A stretch of DNA of 64,000 nt, taken from Coregonus clupeaformis (Eukaryota > Chordata > Actinopteri > Salmoniformes > Salmonidae). The translations under genes were made by a program, and so were the position numbers. The DNA lies in contig NC_059214.1 in assembly GCF_020615455.1 (NCBI RefSeq), positions 2,559,001 through 2,623,000 of the forward strand. Reading direction: 5' to 3'. The notes beneath the pieces are model-generated. The model saw only the letters and a program-made list of their open reading frames with translations. It was not told the origin of the DNA and did no database searches. Positions 13,201-27,906 of the stretch are shown piece after piece. Positions within the stretch are counted from its first letter, which is position 1, and every line of letters starts with the position of its first letter.

Positions 13201-16200
13201 CAACACAGTATTTACTATACATTCCGGTGTTGACCTACATAGAATGTTGACGATATCTCTGCAATTTCACTGACCTTTTACTCACACTGAGCAATCGATG
13301 GGTGTGTGTGTGGACATACAGTACCAGTCAAAAGTTTGGACACACCTACTCTTCAAGGGTTTTTCTTTATTTTTACTATTTTCTACATTAAAAGAATAAT
13401 AGTGAAGACATCAAAACTATGAAATAATGTAGTAAACAAACAAAAAAAGTGTTAAACCAAAATATATTTTATATTTGAGATTCTTCAAATAGCCACCCTT
13501 GCCTTGACGACAGCTTTGCACACTCTTGGCATTCTCTCAGCCAGCTTCATCTGGAATGCTTTTCCAACAGTCTTGAAGGAGTTCCCACATATGCTGAGCA
13601 CTTCTTGGCTATTTTTCCTTCACTCTGCCGTCCGACTCATCCCAAACCATCTCAATTGGGTTGAGGTCGGGGGATTGTGGAGGCCAGGTCATCTGATGCA
13701 GCACTGCATCACTCTCCTTTTTGGTAAAACAGCCCTTACACAGCCTGGAGGTGTGTTGGGTCATTGTCCTGTTGAAAAACAAATGATAGTCCCACTAAGC
13801 CCAAACCAGATGGCGTATCACCGCAGAATGCTGTGGTAGCCATGCTGGTTAAGTGTTCCTTGAATTCTAAATAAATCACAGACAGTGTCACCAGCAAAGC
13901 ACCCCCACACCATAACACCTCCTCCTCCATGCTTTACGGTGGGAACTACACATGCAGAGATCATCCGTTCACCCACACCGCGTCTCACAAAGACAGTGGT
14001 TGGAACCAAAAATCTCAAATTTGGACTCCAGACCAAAGGACAAATTCCCACCAGTCTAATGTCCATTGCTCGTGTTTCTTGGCCCAAGCAGGTCTCTTCT
14101 TCTTATTGGTGTCCTTTAGTAGTGGTTTCTATGCAGCAATTCAACCATGAAAGGCCTGATTTACACAGTCCCGTCTGAACAGTTGATGTTGAGATGTGTC
14201 TGTGACTTGAACTCTGAAGCATTTATTTGGGCTGCAATTTCTGAGGCTGGTAACTCTAATGAACTTATCCTCTGCAGCAGAGGTAACTCTGGGTCTTCCT
14301 TTCCTGTGGCGGTCCTCCTGAGAGCCAGTTTCATCATAGCGCTTGATGGTTTTTGCGACTGCACTTGAAGAAACTTTCAAAGTTCTTGACATTTTCCGGA
14401 TTGACTGACCTTCATGTCTTAAAGTAATGATTTCGCTTTGCTTAATTGAGCAGTTCTTAATATGGACTTGGTCTTTCACCAAATAGGACTATGTTCAGTA
14501 TACCCCCCCCCTACCTTGTCATAACACAACTGATTGGCTGAAACGCATTAAGAAGGAAAGAAATTCCACAAATTAACTTTTAAAAAGGCACACCTGTTAA
14601 TTGAAATGCATTCATGGTGACTACCTCATGAAGCTGGTTGAGAGAATGCCAAGAGTGTGCAAAGCTGTCATCAAGGCAAAGGGTGGCTACTTTGAAGAAT
14701 CTCAAATATATTTTGATTTGTTTAACACTTTTTAAGTTACTACATGATTCCATCTGTGTTATTTCATAGTTTTGATGTCTTCATTATTATTCTACAATGT
14801 AGAAAATAGTCCCCCAAAAAATGAAAATGGAACGAGTAGGTGTCTAAACTTTTGACCCAGTGTGGGTGTGTGTGTGTGTATATACAGTGGGGAGAACAAG
14901 TATTTGATACACTGCCGATTTTGCAGGTTTTCCTACTTACAAAGCATGTAGAGGTCTGTAATTTTTATCATATGTACACTTCAACTGTGAGAGACGGAAT
15001 CTAAAACATAAATCCAGAAAATCACATTGTCTGATTTTTAAGTAGTTAATTTGCATTTTATTGCATGACATAAGTATTTGATACATCAGAAAAGCAGAAC
15101 TTAATATTTGGTACAGAAAACTGTTTGCTATTACAGAGATCATACGTTTCCTGTAGGTCTTGACCAGGTTTTGCACACACTGCAGCAGGGATTTTGGCCC
15201 ACTCCTCCATACAGACCTTCTCCAGATCCTTCAGGTTTCGGGGCTGTCGCTGGGCAATAAGGACTTTCAGCTCCCTCCAAAGATTTTCTATTGGGTTCAG
15301 GTCTGGAGACTGGCTAGGCCACTCCAGGACCTTGAGATGCTTCTTACGGAGCCACTCCTTAGTTGCCCTGGCTGTGTGTTTCGGGTCGTTGTCATGCTGG
15401 AAGACCCAGCCACGACCCATCTTCAATGCTCTTACTGAGGGAAGGAGGTTGTTGGCCAAGATCTCGCAATACATGGCCCCATCCATCCTCCCCTCAATAC
15501 GGTGCAGTCGTCCTGTCCCCTTTGCAGAAAAGCATCCCCAAAGAATGATGTTTCCACCTCCATGCTTCACGGTTGGGATGGTGTTCTTGGGGTTGTACTC
15601 ATCCTTCTTCTTCCTCCAAACACGGCGAGTGGAGTTAAAACCAAAAAGCTCTATTTTTGTCTCATCAGACCACATTACCTTCTCCCATTCCTCCTCTGGA
15701 CCATCCAGATGGTCATTGGCAAACTTCAGACGGGCCTGGACATGCGCTGGCTTGAGCAGGGGGACCTTGCGTGCGCTGCAGGATTTTAATCCATGACGGC
15801 GTAGTGTGTTACTTTGAGACTGTGGTCCCAGCTCTCTTCAGGTCATTGACCAGGTCCTGCCGTGTAGTTCTGGGCTGATCCCTCACCTTCCTCATGATCA
15901 TCGAGGTGAGATCTTGCATGGAGCACCAGACCGAGGATGATTGACCGTCATCTTGAACTTCTTCAATTTTCTAATAATTGCGCCAACAGTTGTTGCCTTC
16001 TCACCAAGCTGCTTGCCTATTGTCCTGTAGCAATTGTATCCCTGATGTCCTTACACAGCTCTCTGGTCTTGGCCATTGTGGAGAGGTTGGAGTCTGTTTG
16101 ATTGAGTGTGTGGACAGGTGTCTTTTATACAGGTAACGAGTTCAAACAGGTGCAGTTAATTCAGGTAATGAGTGGAGAACAGGAGGGCTTCTTAAAGAAA

Positions 16201-18097
16201 AACTAACAGGTCTGTGAGAGCCGGAATTCTTAATGGTTGGTAGGTGATCAAATACTTATGTCATGCAATAAAATGCAAATTAACGACTTAAAAATCATAC
16301 AATGTGATTTTCTGGATTTTTGTTTTAGATTCCGTCTGTCACAGTTGAAGTGTACCTATGATAAAAAATTACAGACCTCTACATGCTTTGTAAGTAGGAA
16401 AACCTGCAAAATCGGCAGTGTATCAAATACTTGTTCTCCCCACTGTATATATATATACACACAGTTGAAGTCGGAAGTTTACATACACCTTAGCCAAATG
16501 TAAAATGTAAAACTGAGTTTAAATGTATTTACATTTTCACAATTCCTGACATTTAATCCTAGAAAAAATTCCCTATCTTTATTTTAAGAATGTGAAATGT
16601 CAGAATAATAGTAGAAACAGTTATTTATTTAAGCTTTTATTTCCATCATCACATTCCCAGTGGGTCAGAAGTTTACACACACTCAATTAGTATTTGGTAG
16701 CGTTGCCTTTAAATGGTTTAACTTGGGTCAAACGTTTCGGGTAGCCTTCCACAAGCTTACCACAATAAGTTGGGTGAATTTTGGCCCATTCCTCCTGACA
16801 GAGTTGGTGTAACTGAGTCAGGTTTGTAGGCCTCCTTTCTCGCACACACTTTTTCAGTTCTGCCCACAAATGTTCTATAGGATTGAGGTCAGGGCTTTGT
16901 GATGGCCAGTCCAATACCTTGACTTTGTTGTCCTTAAGCAATTTTGCCACAACTTTGGAAGTATGCTTGGTGTCAGTGTCCATTTGGAAGACCCATTTGC
17001 GACCAATCTTTAACTTCCTGACTGATGTCTTGAGATGTTGCTTCAATATATCCACATAATTTTCCTTCCTCATGATGCCACCTATTTTGTGAAGTGCCCC
17101 AGTCCCTCCTGCAGCAAAGCACCCCCACGGCACGATGCTGCCACCCCTGTGCTTCACGGTTGGGATGGTGTTCTTCGACTTGCAAGCACCCCCTTTTTCC
17201 TCCAAACATAACAATGGTCATTACGGCCAAACAGTTCTATTTTTGTTTCATCAGACCAGAGGACATTTCTCCAAAAAGTAAGATCTTTGTCCCCATGTGC
17301 AGTTGCAAACCGTAGTCTGGCTTTTTTAATTGCGGTTTTGGAGCAGTGGCTTCTTCCTTGCTGAGCGGCATTTCAGGTTATGTCGATATAGGACTCGTTT
17401 TACTGCGGATATAGATACTTTTGTACCTCTTTCCTCCAGCATCTTCACAATGTCCTTTGCTGTTGTTCTGGGATTGATTTGCACTTTTCGCACCAAAGTA
17501 CATTCATCTCTAGGAGACAGAACGCGTCTCCTTCCTGAGCGGTATGACGGCTGCGTGGTCCCATGGTGTTTATACTAGCGTACTATTGTTTGTACAGATG
17601 AACGTGTAACTTCAGGCATTTGAAAATTGCTCCCAAGGATGAACCAGACTTGTGGAGGTCTACAATTCTTTTTCTGAGGTCTTGGCTGATTTATTTTCAT
17701 TTTCCCATGATGTCAAGCAAAGAGGCACTGAGTTTGAAGGTAGGCCTTGAAATACATCCACAGGTACACCTGCAATTGACTCAAATTATGTCAATTAGCC
17801 TATCAGAAGCTTCTAAAGCCATGACATCATTTTCTGGAATTTTCCAAGCTGTTTAAAAGGCACAGTCAACTTAGTGTATGTAAACTTCTGAGCCACTGGA
17901 ATTGTGATACAGTGAATTATAAATTAAATAATCTCTCCGTAAACAATTGTTGGAAAAATTACTTGTGTCATGCACAAAGTAGATGTCCTACCCGACTTGC
18001 CAAAACTATAGTTTGTTAACAAGACATTTGTGGAGTGGTTGAAAAATGAGTTTTAATGACTCCAACCTAAGTGTATGTAAACTTCCGACTTCAACTG

Positions 18098-18142
<45 letters not shown>

Positions 18143-21100
18143 GGGAAAAAAGTATTTGATCCCCTGCTGATTTTGTACGTTTGCCCACTGACAAAGATAT
18201 GATCAGTCTATAACTTTAATGGTAGGTTTATTTGAACAGTGAGAGACAGAATAACAACAAAAAAATCCAGAAAAACGCATGTCAAAAATGTTATAAATTA
18301 ATTTGCATTTTAATGAGAGAAATAAGTATTTGACCCCTCTGCAAAAGATGACTTAGTACTTGGTGGCAAAACCCTTGTTGGCAATCACAGAGGTCAGACG
18401 TTTCTTGTAGTTGGCCACCAGGTTTGCACACATCTCAGGAGAGATTTTGTCCCACTCCTCTTTGCAGATCTTCTCCAAGTCATTAAGGTTTCGAGGCTGA
18501 CGTTTGGCAACTCGAACCTTCAGCTCCCTCCACAGATTTTCTATGGGATTAAGGTCTGGAGACTGGCTAGTCCACTCCAGGACCTTCATGTGCTTCTTCT
18601 TGAGCCACTCCTTTGTTGCCTTGGCCGTGTGTTTTGGGTTATTGTCATGCTGGAATACCCATCTTCAATGCCCTGGCTGAGGGAAAGAGGTTCTAACCCA
18701 AGATTTGACGGTACATGGCCCCGTCCATCGTCCCTTTGATGCGGTGAAGTTGTCCTGTCCCCTTAGCAGAAAAAGACCCCCAAAGCATAATGTTTCCACC
18801 TCCATGTTTGACGGTGGGGATGGTGTTCTTGGGGTTATAGGCAGCATTCCTCCTCCTCCAAACACGGCGAGTTGAGTTGATGCCAAAGAGCTCGATTTTG
18901 GTCTCATCTGACCACAACACTTTCACCCAGTTCTCCTCTGAATCATTCAGATGTTCATTGGCAAACTTCAGACGGGCCTGTATATGTGCTTTCTTGAGCA
19001 GGGGGACCTTGCGGGCGCTGCAGGATTTCAGTCCTTCACGGCATAGTGTGTTACCAATTGTTTTCTTGGTGACTATGGTCCCAGCTGCCTTGAGATCATT
19101 GACAAGATCCTCCCGTGTAGTTCTGGGCTGATTCCTCACCGTTCTCATGATCATTGCAACTCCACGAGGTGAGATCTTTCATGGAGCCCCAGGCCAAGGG
19201 AGATTGACAGGTATTTTGTGTTTCTTCCATTTGCGAATAATCACACCAACTGTTGTCACCTTCTCACCAAGCTGCTTGGCGATGGTCTTGTAGCCCATTC
19301 CAGCCTTGTGTAGGTCTACAATCTTGTCCCTGACATCCTTGGAGAGCTCTTTGGTCTTGGCCATGGTGGAGAGTTTGTAATCTGATTTATTGATTGCTTC
19401 TGTGGACAGGTGTATTTTATACAGGTAACAAACTGAGATTAGGAGCACTCCCTTTAAGAGTGTGCTCCTAATCTCAGCTCGTTACCTGTATAAAAAGACA
19501 CCTGGGAGCCAGAAATCTTTTTGATTGAGAGGGGGTCAAATACTTATTTCCCTCATTAAAATGCAAATCAATTTATAACATTTTTGGCATGCGTTATTCT
19601 GGATTCTTTGTTGTTATTCTGTCTCTCACTGTTCAAATAAACCTACCATTAAAATTATAGACTGATCATTTCTTTGGCAGTGGGCAAACGTACAAAATCA
19701 GCAGGGGATCAAATACTTTTTTCCCCTAGCTGTGTGTGTATGTATATACAGTGGGGGAAAAAAAGTATTTAGTCAGCCACCAATTGTGCAAGTTCTCCCA
19801 CTTAAAAAGATGAGAGAGGCCTGTAATTTTCATCATAGGTACACGTCAACTATGACAGACAAATTGAGAATTTTTTTCTCTCCAGAAAATCACATTGTAG
19901 GATTTTTAATGATTTTATTTGCAAATTATGGTGGAAAGTAAGTATTTGGTCACCTACAAACAAGCAAGATTTCTGGCTCTCACAGACCTGTAACTTCTTC
20001 TTTAAGAGGCTCCTCTGTCCTCCACTCGTTACCTGTATTAATGGCACCTGTTTGAACTTGTTATCAGTATAAAAGACACCTGTCCACAACCTCAAACAGT
20101 CACACTCCAAACTCCACTATGGCAAAGACCAAAGAGCTGTCAAAGGACACCAGAAACAAAATTGTAGACCTGCACCAGGCTGGGAAGACTGAATCTGCAA
20201 TAGGTAAGCAGCTTGGTTTGAAGAAATCAACTGTGGGAGCAATTATTAGGAAATGGAAGACATACAAGACCACTGATAATCTCCCTCGATCTGGGGCTCC
20301 ACGCAAGATCTCACCCCGTGGGGTCAAAATGATCACAAGAACGGTGAGCAAAAATCCCAGAACCACACAGGGGGACCTAGTGAATGACCTGCAGAGAGCT
20401 GGGACCAAAGTAACAAAGCCTACCATCAGTAACACACTACGCTGCCAGGGACTCAAATCCTGCAGTGCCAGACGTGTCCCCCTGCTTCAGCCAGTACATG
20501 TCCAGGCCCGTCTGAAGTTTGCTAGAGTGCATTTGGATGATCCAGAAGAGGATTGGGAGAATGTCATATGGTCAGATGAAACCAAAATAGATATTTTTGG
20601 TAAAAACTCAACTCGTCGTGTTTGGAGGACAAAGAATGCTGAGTTGCATCCAAAGAACACCATACCTACTGTGAAGCATGGGGGTGGAAACATCATGCTT
20701 TGGGGCTGTTTTTCTGCAAAGGGACCAGGACGACTGATCCGTGTAAAGGAAAGAATGAATGGGGCCATGTATCATGAGATTTTGAGTGAAAACCTCCTTC
20801 CATCAGCAAGGGCATTGAAGATGAAACGTGGCTGGGTCTTTCAGCATGACAATGATCCCAAACACACCGCCCGGGCAACGAAGGAGTGGCTTCGTAAGAA
20901 GCATTTCAAGGTCCTGGAGTGGCCTAGCCAGTCTCCAGATCTCAACCCCATAGAAAATCTTTGGCGGGAGTTGAAAGTCCGTATTGCCCAGCGACAGCCC
21001 CAAAACATCACTGCTCTAGAGGAGATCTGCATGGAGGAATGGGCCAAAATACCAGCAACAGTGTGTGAAAACCTTGTGAAGACTTACAGAAAACGTTTGA

Positions 21101-24100
21101 CCTGTGTCATTGCCAAGAAAGGGTATATAACAAAGTATTGAGAAACTTTTGTTATTGACCAAATACTTATTTTCCACCATAATTTGCAAATAAATGCATA
21201 AAAAATCCTACAATGTGATTTTCTGGAGAAAAACATTCTCATTTTGTCTGTCATAGTTGACGTGTACCTATGATAAAAATTACAGGCCTCTCTCATCTTT
21301 TTAAGTGGGAGAACTTGCACAATTGGTGGCTGACTAAATACTTTTTTCCCCCACTGTATATATACATACATATACATACACATATATGCATACATACACA
21401 TATATGCATGTTCGTTTACAGTGTGTGTGTTTACCCACCCATTGCGATAGCAGCCAGTTTATTTTTCTCCTCAGGGCTGAGTTGTAACATGGTGTGTATG
21501 ACGGGGAGTAGAGCCTGCCTCTCACTGCCTGACTGCAGGAAGATGAACTGTAAGAGGACATTCTTCAGATACTCCAGGTTGGCTACACTCTTCTCTCTCT
21601 CATGGTTACGCTCCAGACGACGCACTTCAGACTTCAACAGCTAGAGAAGAAAGAAGAAGTACACAAAGAAACAAGTATGAATGTGTGAGCGAGCACTGTA
21701 TATGTAAGTGAGAGAGAGTCTGTGAAAGAGAGAATATCTGTTTCATCAGTACTGTGTGTGTGTGTGTACGTACATTGACCTGTTCCATCAGAACAGCATT
21801 GGTAGCCTCTGTCTCATGCAGTAGACTGTTCATGTGTTCCATACTGCGTGTAGCTGTGGTCAACTTCTGATTCAATTCCTCTTTAGTCGGCTCCACCTGC
21901 CACACAAACGGCTCTACAACCAATCACACAAACAAATGGTGCTTTAGCAGACAGTTGTATTCGAAGACACAGTTCACAGTATGTAAAATAAGTGTCCCTT
22001 GTGGGAATCAAACCAACAACTCTGTAGCCATTGGAGACATGCATGTACAGTTCATTCGGAAAGTATTCAGACCCCTTGACTTTTTCCACGTTACGTTACA
22101 GCCTTATTCTAAAATTGATTAAATTGTTTTTTCCCCCTCATCAATCTACACACAATACCCCATAATGACAAAGCAAAAACAGGTTTTTAGAAATGTTTGC
22201 AAAGTTATTTCAAATAAAAAGCTGAAATATCACATTTACATAGGTATTCAGACCCTTTACTCAGTACATTGTTGAAGCACCTATTGGAAGCGATTACAGC
22301 CTCGAGTCTTCTTGGGTATGACGCTACAAGCTTGGCACACCTGTATTTGGGGAGTTTTCCCATTCTTCTCTGCAGATCCTCTCAAGCTCTGTCAGGTTGG
22401 ATGGGGAGCGTCGCTGCACAGCTATTTTCAGGTCTCTCCAGAAATGTTCGATCGGGTTCAAGCCCGGGCTCTGGCTGGGCCACTCAAGGACATTCAGAGA
22501 CTTGTCCCGAAGCCATTCCTGCGTTGTCTTGGCTGTGTGCTTAGGGTCGTTGTCCTGTTGGAAGGTGAACTTTCGCCCCAGTCTGAGGTCCTGAGCAGGT
22601 TTTCATCAAGGATCTCTCTGTACTTTGCTCCGTTCATCTTTCCCTCGATCCTGACTAGTCTCCCAATCCCTGCCGCTGAAAAACATCCCCACAGCATGTT
22701 GTTCTTGGAGACCTTCAATCCTGCAGACATTTTTTGGTGTCCTTCCCCAGATCTGTGCCTCGACACGATCCTGTCTCGGAGCTCTAAGGACAATTCCTTC
22801 GACCTCATGGCTTGGTTTTTGCTCCGACATTTACATTTTTAGTCATTTAGCAGACGCTCTTATCCAGAGCGACTTACAGTTAGTGAGTGCATAAATTTTT
22901 CATACTGGCCCCCCGTGGGAATCGAACCCACAACCCTGGCGTTGCAAACGCCATGCTCTACCAACTGAGCTACAGGAGGAACGTGCACTGTCAACTGTGG
23001 GACCTTGTATAGACAGGTGTGTGCCTTTCCAAATCATGTCCAATCAATTGAATCTTCCACAGATGGACTCCAATCAAGTTGCAGAAACATCAAGGATGAT
23101 CAATGGAAACAGGATGTACCTGAGCTCAATTTCAAGTCTCATAGCAAAGGGTCTGAATACTTATGTAAATAAGGTATTTCAGTTTTACACACAACTTTTT
23201 TTTTGCTTTGTCATTATGGGGTATTGTGTGTAGATTGAGGAAAAATATTGATTTAATCCATTTTAGAATAAGGCTGTAATGTAACAAAATGTGGAAAAAG
23301 TAAAAGGGTCTGAATACTTTCCGAATGCATTGTATGCACACGTACCCTGTTTGGGGTCTGGGGAGGTGAGTAGGTGTTCCAGTGAGGGTAGGTGTGTGTG
23401 TGTGGGTGACAGGGACTCTGTCTCGGAGGTCTCCATGCCCTCCCCCTCCTCTCTAGCCATGGACTGGAGATCACTGAGGCCCAGGCCCAGCCCCCCCATT
23501 CCCCCCTGGTCCACGGGCCGGCGGTCCACCACTGGTTTACGACTGGTCTGGACTGGAGCTGGACCTGGAGGGAGACGGGGAGGAAGGCAACACATATCAT
23601 ACGGTCATGCTGGGCAGAGAGCAACAATGTAATTCCCTATTTCACGAGTGTGAAATCCAGAAGCATAGAAGACTGGGGGATACATTTATAAACAGAGGAT
23701 GATTTTTTTTTTAAACTGTGCTGAAAAATAGCAGATTTCACAGGTAGGTGTGTTGAGTGTGTGAGCGAGAGAGAGAGAGGCAGAGAAAGAGAGAGGGCAG
23801 GTGCCCGTGGGCAGTGTCTGATTGATGGACTGAGAGAGCGTGAGAGACGTGTGGGTAGAACCACCTGCAGCCCACCTTGCCCTTCACACCCTAGAGAACA
23901 CACACAGCTTTGTCTTACTATACTTGTGAGGACTTTTTGGGGACCAACAATTGATTCCCATTCAAAATCCTATTTTCCCTAAACCTAAAAACAGCCTTTT
24001 TACAAGTCAGGGCAGGCAAAATGTCCTCACTTCTTTGAATTTTTGTTGGTTTACTATTCTTGTGTGGACTTCTGGTACTCACAAGTATAGTAAAACGTGT

Positions 24101-27100
24101 CCACACACACGCAGAGTCTCTGGAACCTCTTGACCATAATTTGCACTTGAGGTTAACATCATTTTCACTTTGAGATTCAATCAAATCTAGAACATTTTAC
24201 AGTTCAGATGAAGGAAGAGAGACAAGGAGAGGAAGCTAGTTAAGACTATAGGAAGGGATCCAGCCCTGCTGTCTCCAGAAGTACTGCTTGGCCCAACTAT
24301 GTGTGTTAGGGTGGCACTAATGACCAGGCTCTCCAGATGCCAGTGTGCTAGTGCCACCCAGAGGGGCAGGCAGAGCAGAGCTGGTTAAGGCTGGATGGGC
24401 TCTCTGTACCCTTCATACTAACTAACACCTGGCTAGGCTGCTGAGATGAAGTGTGTCCCATCTTTACACAGCTGCACTACAACACTGGACGAGTAAGATG
24501 AAGAGACAGAGGGAGGGGGCGAGAAAGAGAGTGTGTGTTTACTCTGAGTGGCTCCTGAGAGCAGGTGTATGGGAGGTGATATATTAGCTCTTTCAGCTCT
24601 GCTCTCTCATACTCAACTAGGGCTGTTACGGTGACCGTATTACCGCCACACTGGCGGTCACGAGTCATGACGGCAGTCAAATTCCACGTGACCGTTTATT
24701 CCAAGGTAATTAGGCTTCTCCGAGCTCTGATGCTGCTGATGGTGATTAGCCTACCAAACTTGCTAACTGCCTGGTAATCAGCACTCTATTGCAAATGTAT
24801 TTGAAAATCTAATCAAACACTTCATGAGAGCCCATGAGCTCATGTTGCGCAACATTTCTATAGGCTATGCAATTGCTTGATAAAAAACAGTTTTGATGGC
24901 CTCTATTAAAAAGAGGAGCATCCCATCAGCTTTCTATAGGCTAGGCCTACTATATTTAATTATCAACTTTCCTAATATTAAGCACATTGCTTCACTTTAC
25001 AACAGGAGTATAGCCTACCTGGCTGGCATGAAAATGAACCACAGGAAAAGCGTCCTCCAGTTGCTATTTAAGTGCATAGATGACTTTGTATTTATTTACT
25101 GTTTATGCCCCTGTTCCTAGACAGGTGCATGATAATGGTCCATTCTAAATCAAAACAAATCCCACACATACTATATAGTATATGTAAAGAAAACATTAAA
25201 TTAAGAATAGTCTGATGGGTGACAATATTAGTGAATTATGTATTATCACTTGTGAATGATGGCCAGCTTGTACAGTAAGGCAAAAAACAGTGCATGCCTT
25301 TTTCTCTCTTGACTTTTTCAAATCATAGTCACACACCTCATGTAGCCTAGCCCATAGACCTACAGTATATGTTTTGATAAGGTTTGTATCACAACTAAAG
25401 TGGCCAAATAACTTTTTTAAATTAAGCACATTAATCCGCTTTATAACGGTGTAGAGCCTAACTGGCATACATAGGCTGCAGGTGAGTTTCAAGTTTGGCG
25501 AAAACATGCACCTTTATAATAAAGCATTACATGCATAATTGCATTTGTCGTCACTTTCAAGAACAGTGCAAATGCAATCGAAAATCACATCAAACACTTG
25601 TCTGACACGTAATTGGTCTAGCCTTTGAGTGTGGCCAGTATTATTATGCATATTGGATGGACCGGTTACCTTATGCTATGCTCCAAAATGTATATCCATG
25701 AGTCTGGGAGAGAACATATAGCCCTAGGCGATGCTGTTGGTTCATGGATTGTGCAGGGCGGCTTACAGTTAGCCTACAATTAGTGAATTTGTATTTGAAT
25801 AGCCTAGTGATAGGGAATTTTTTATATTTTCATAATGAATAGGCTGACACATTACCTTTAGCTACAGAATCTCACCACCATGTGTTTCCATCTCCTCCTT
25901 TCACTCCTTTATTCCTTTCTTGAGCGCGCAGACGGGCTGTCAACAGTTTAATGAATTATATTTCGTTGCGAAACCACGTTACTATCGATGTTCCTGAACA
26001 GATTTCACTTGGTTTCCCAAATGAAGCACTGGGTAGCTGCAGGGACAGGGTTGGAGAGCCCATGGCGTACAGAGTCTGGGTGGAATATCACCTGTCGGGC
26101 AGCGAGAGCATGCTCCTCAAACAGTGGTTGATGCGTGGAGTGAAATAAGTGTTTTTGTATTTATTTTTCTGCTGCTCATATTAAAGCACATGCTCCACTA
26201 TAAAACCGAAGTAGCCTACAAAACGGACTGGTGGGAAAGCTCATGGCCTCCATTCCCTATTTGAGTGCATACAGATGACATGTCTTTTTTACACTGTCCC
26301 CCTGCCCATTTGATAATGGGCCATTCTAAATCTAAACTAATTTTACATATTAGTAAAGACAATATTACATTTAGAATAGTGTGATGGGTGTATATCACTT
26401 GATGGGTGTATATCACTTGATGAGAGAACAGCTGTGCAGCCTGAGGCAAGGAACAGAGCGCAAGACCTGTTTCAATCACTTTTACGCGCAATATAGTCAT
26501 GTAGTACGCACACTTGCTCCGTAATGGGAAAAATCTATTATATTCTTCTTACTATAAAATAAAATAATGGCATGGGACTTATAAGCATATCTTGTCAGCT
26601 AAATGAACAAGCCTACATCATATGGCATGGAGAATAACCAGATAACATACAGTAGGCCAACTCATATTCTGTTTTTCTGAAATGCATTTTCTTCATATCA
26701 TGTTTCTTTAGACCTGACTAAAATAAATAATGGATTTATTGTTACGTGTATATTAAATTGATTTATTATACTTTTTTTAATGTAGTATGAAAATGTATGC
26801 ACTCACTAACTGTAAATCGCTCTGGATAAGAGCGTCTGCTAAATGACTAAAATGTAAAAAAAAAAAAATTATAAGTACCCAGGAGGGGACACATATTATT
26901 ATTGTATTCTATAGCAGCTGACAAAGTCAGTGCCTTTTGTTTTGACTTCCTACAAGCCTCTTGGCTGGTGATTACAGTGTGGAGGCCTGGAGATGCTAAA
27001 GTGTTTATGTTAATTAACGGTCAATTACCGTGAGACCGGCAGTCTTTTGCATGACCGCCACAGCCCTACTCACAACCCCTCGCGCTACCTTTCCCCTGGC

Positions 27101-27853
27101 CTCCATCCATCTCCCACTCTCCCCTCTCCCTCTTTAACCCAACACTCACCCCCCTTCCTGTCTTTTTCTCTCCCCTCTTCTCTCATCCTTTCCAAAACCC
27201 CACTTTCCTCTTTCCCTCTCTCAACCAAATCATGTTCTCTCCCTCTACTCTCCTCTCCCTCCCCTCCTGTCTTACTGGTCTGTTTCTGCAGTGTAAACAG
27301 TTGGTTCTCCAGCCTGGTCATCTGGTTCTGCAGGGTCTCTACTGTAGTTCTGTGTTCGTCCTGAAGATGGCGGATCTGCTCCCTGAACCCTGAGCGCTGG
27401 GCCTCGGCCTGCGAGGTTAGCTGACCCACCGTCTGAGCATGCTCTGTCCGCGTTGACATAATCTCAGCCTGGAGAGACATGAGTCTGGGGGGGAAGCGAG
27501 GGAGTATGAAATACAGAAGAAGGGGAGAGGGGGAAACAGGGGTTTTTGAAGATGAGGGCTGTTACTGTGGACTCAGTTGACTGTTAACAGACTGATATAA
27601 AACATTAGCTCTGAGAGCTAATACAAGTATTCAGGGACACATACACCCGTACCTCTCTCTGAGTTCGGCCTCTTTAGTGACGGTCTCCTGCAGTATCTTG
27701 TTGTGTCGTTCCAGCAGTGTGTCATGTTCCATCTGGAGCTGTTGTAGTTCTGCAGTGCTCACGGCCAGACTCTGCTGACTGTCCTGCAGCTTGGCTTTAT
27801 ACTGGTCCACCATGGACTCCATCTGGTCCCTGTGACACACACATTATTATCAT

Positions 27854-27906
<53 letters not shown>

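Noticed and set aside
15194..15796. 200-codon + strand ORF over T2
   Set aside because: Shadow of the minus-strand transposase.
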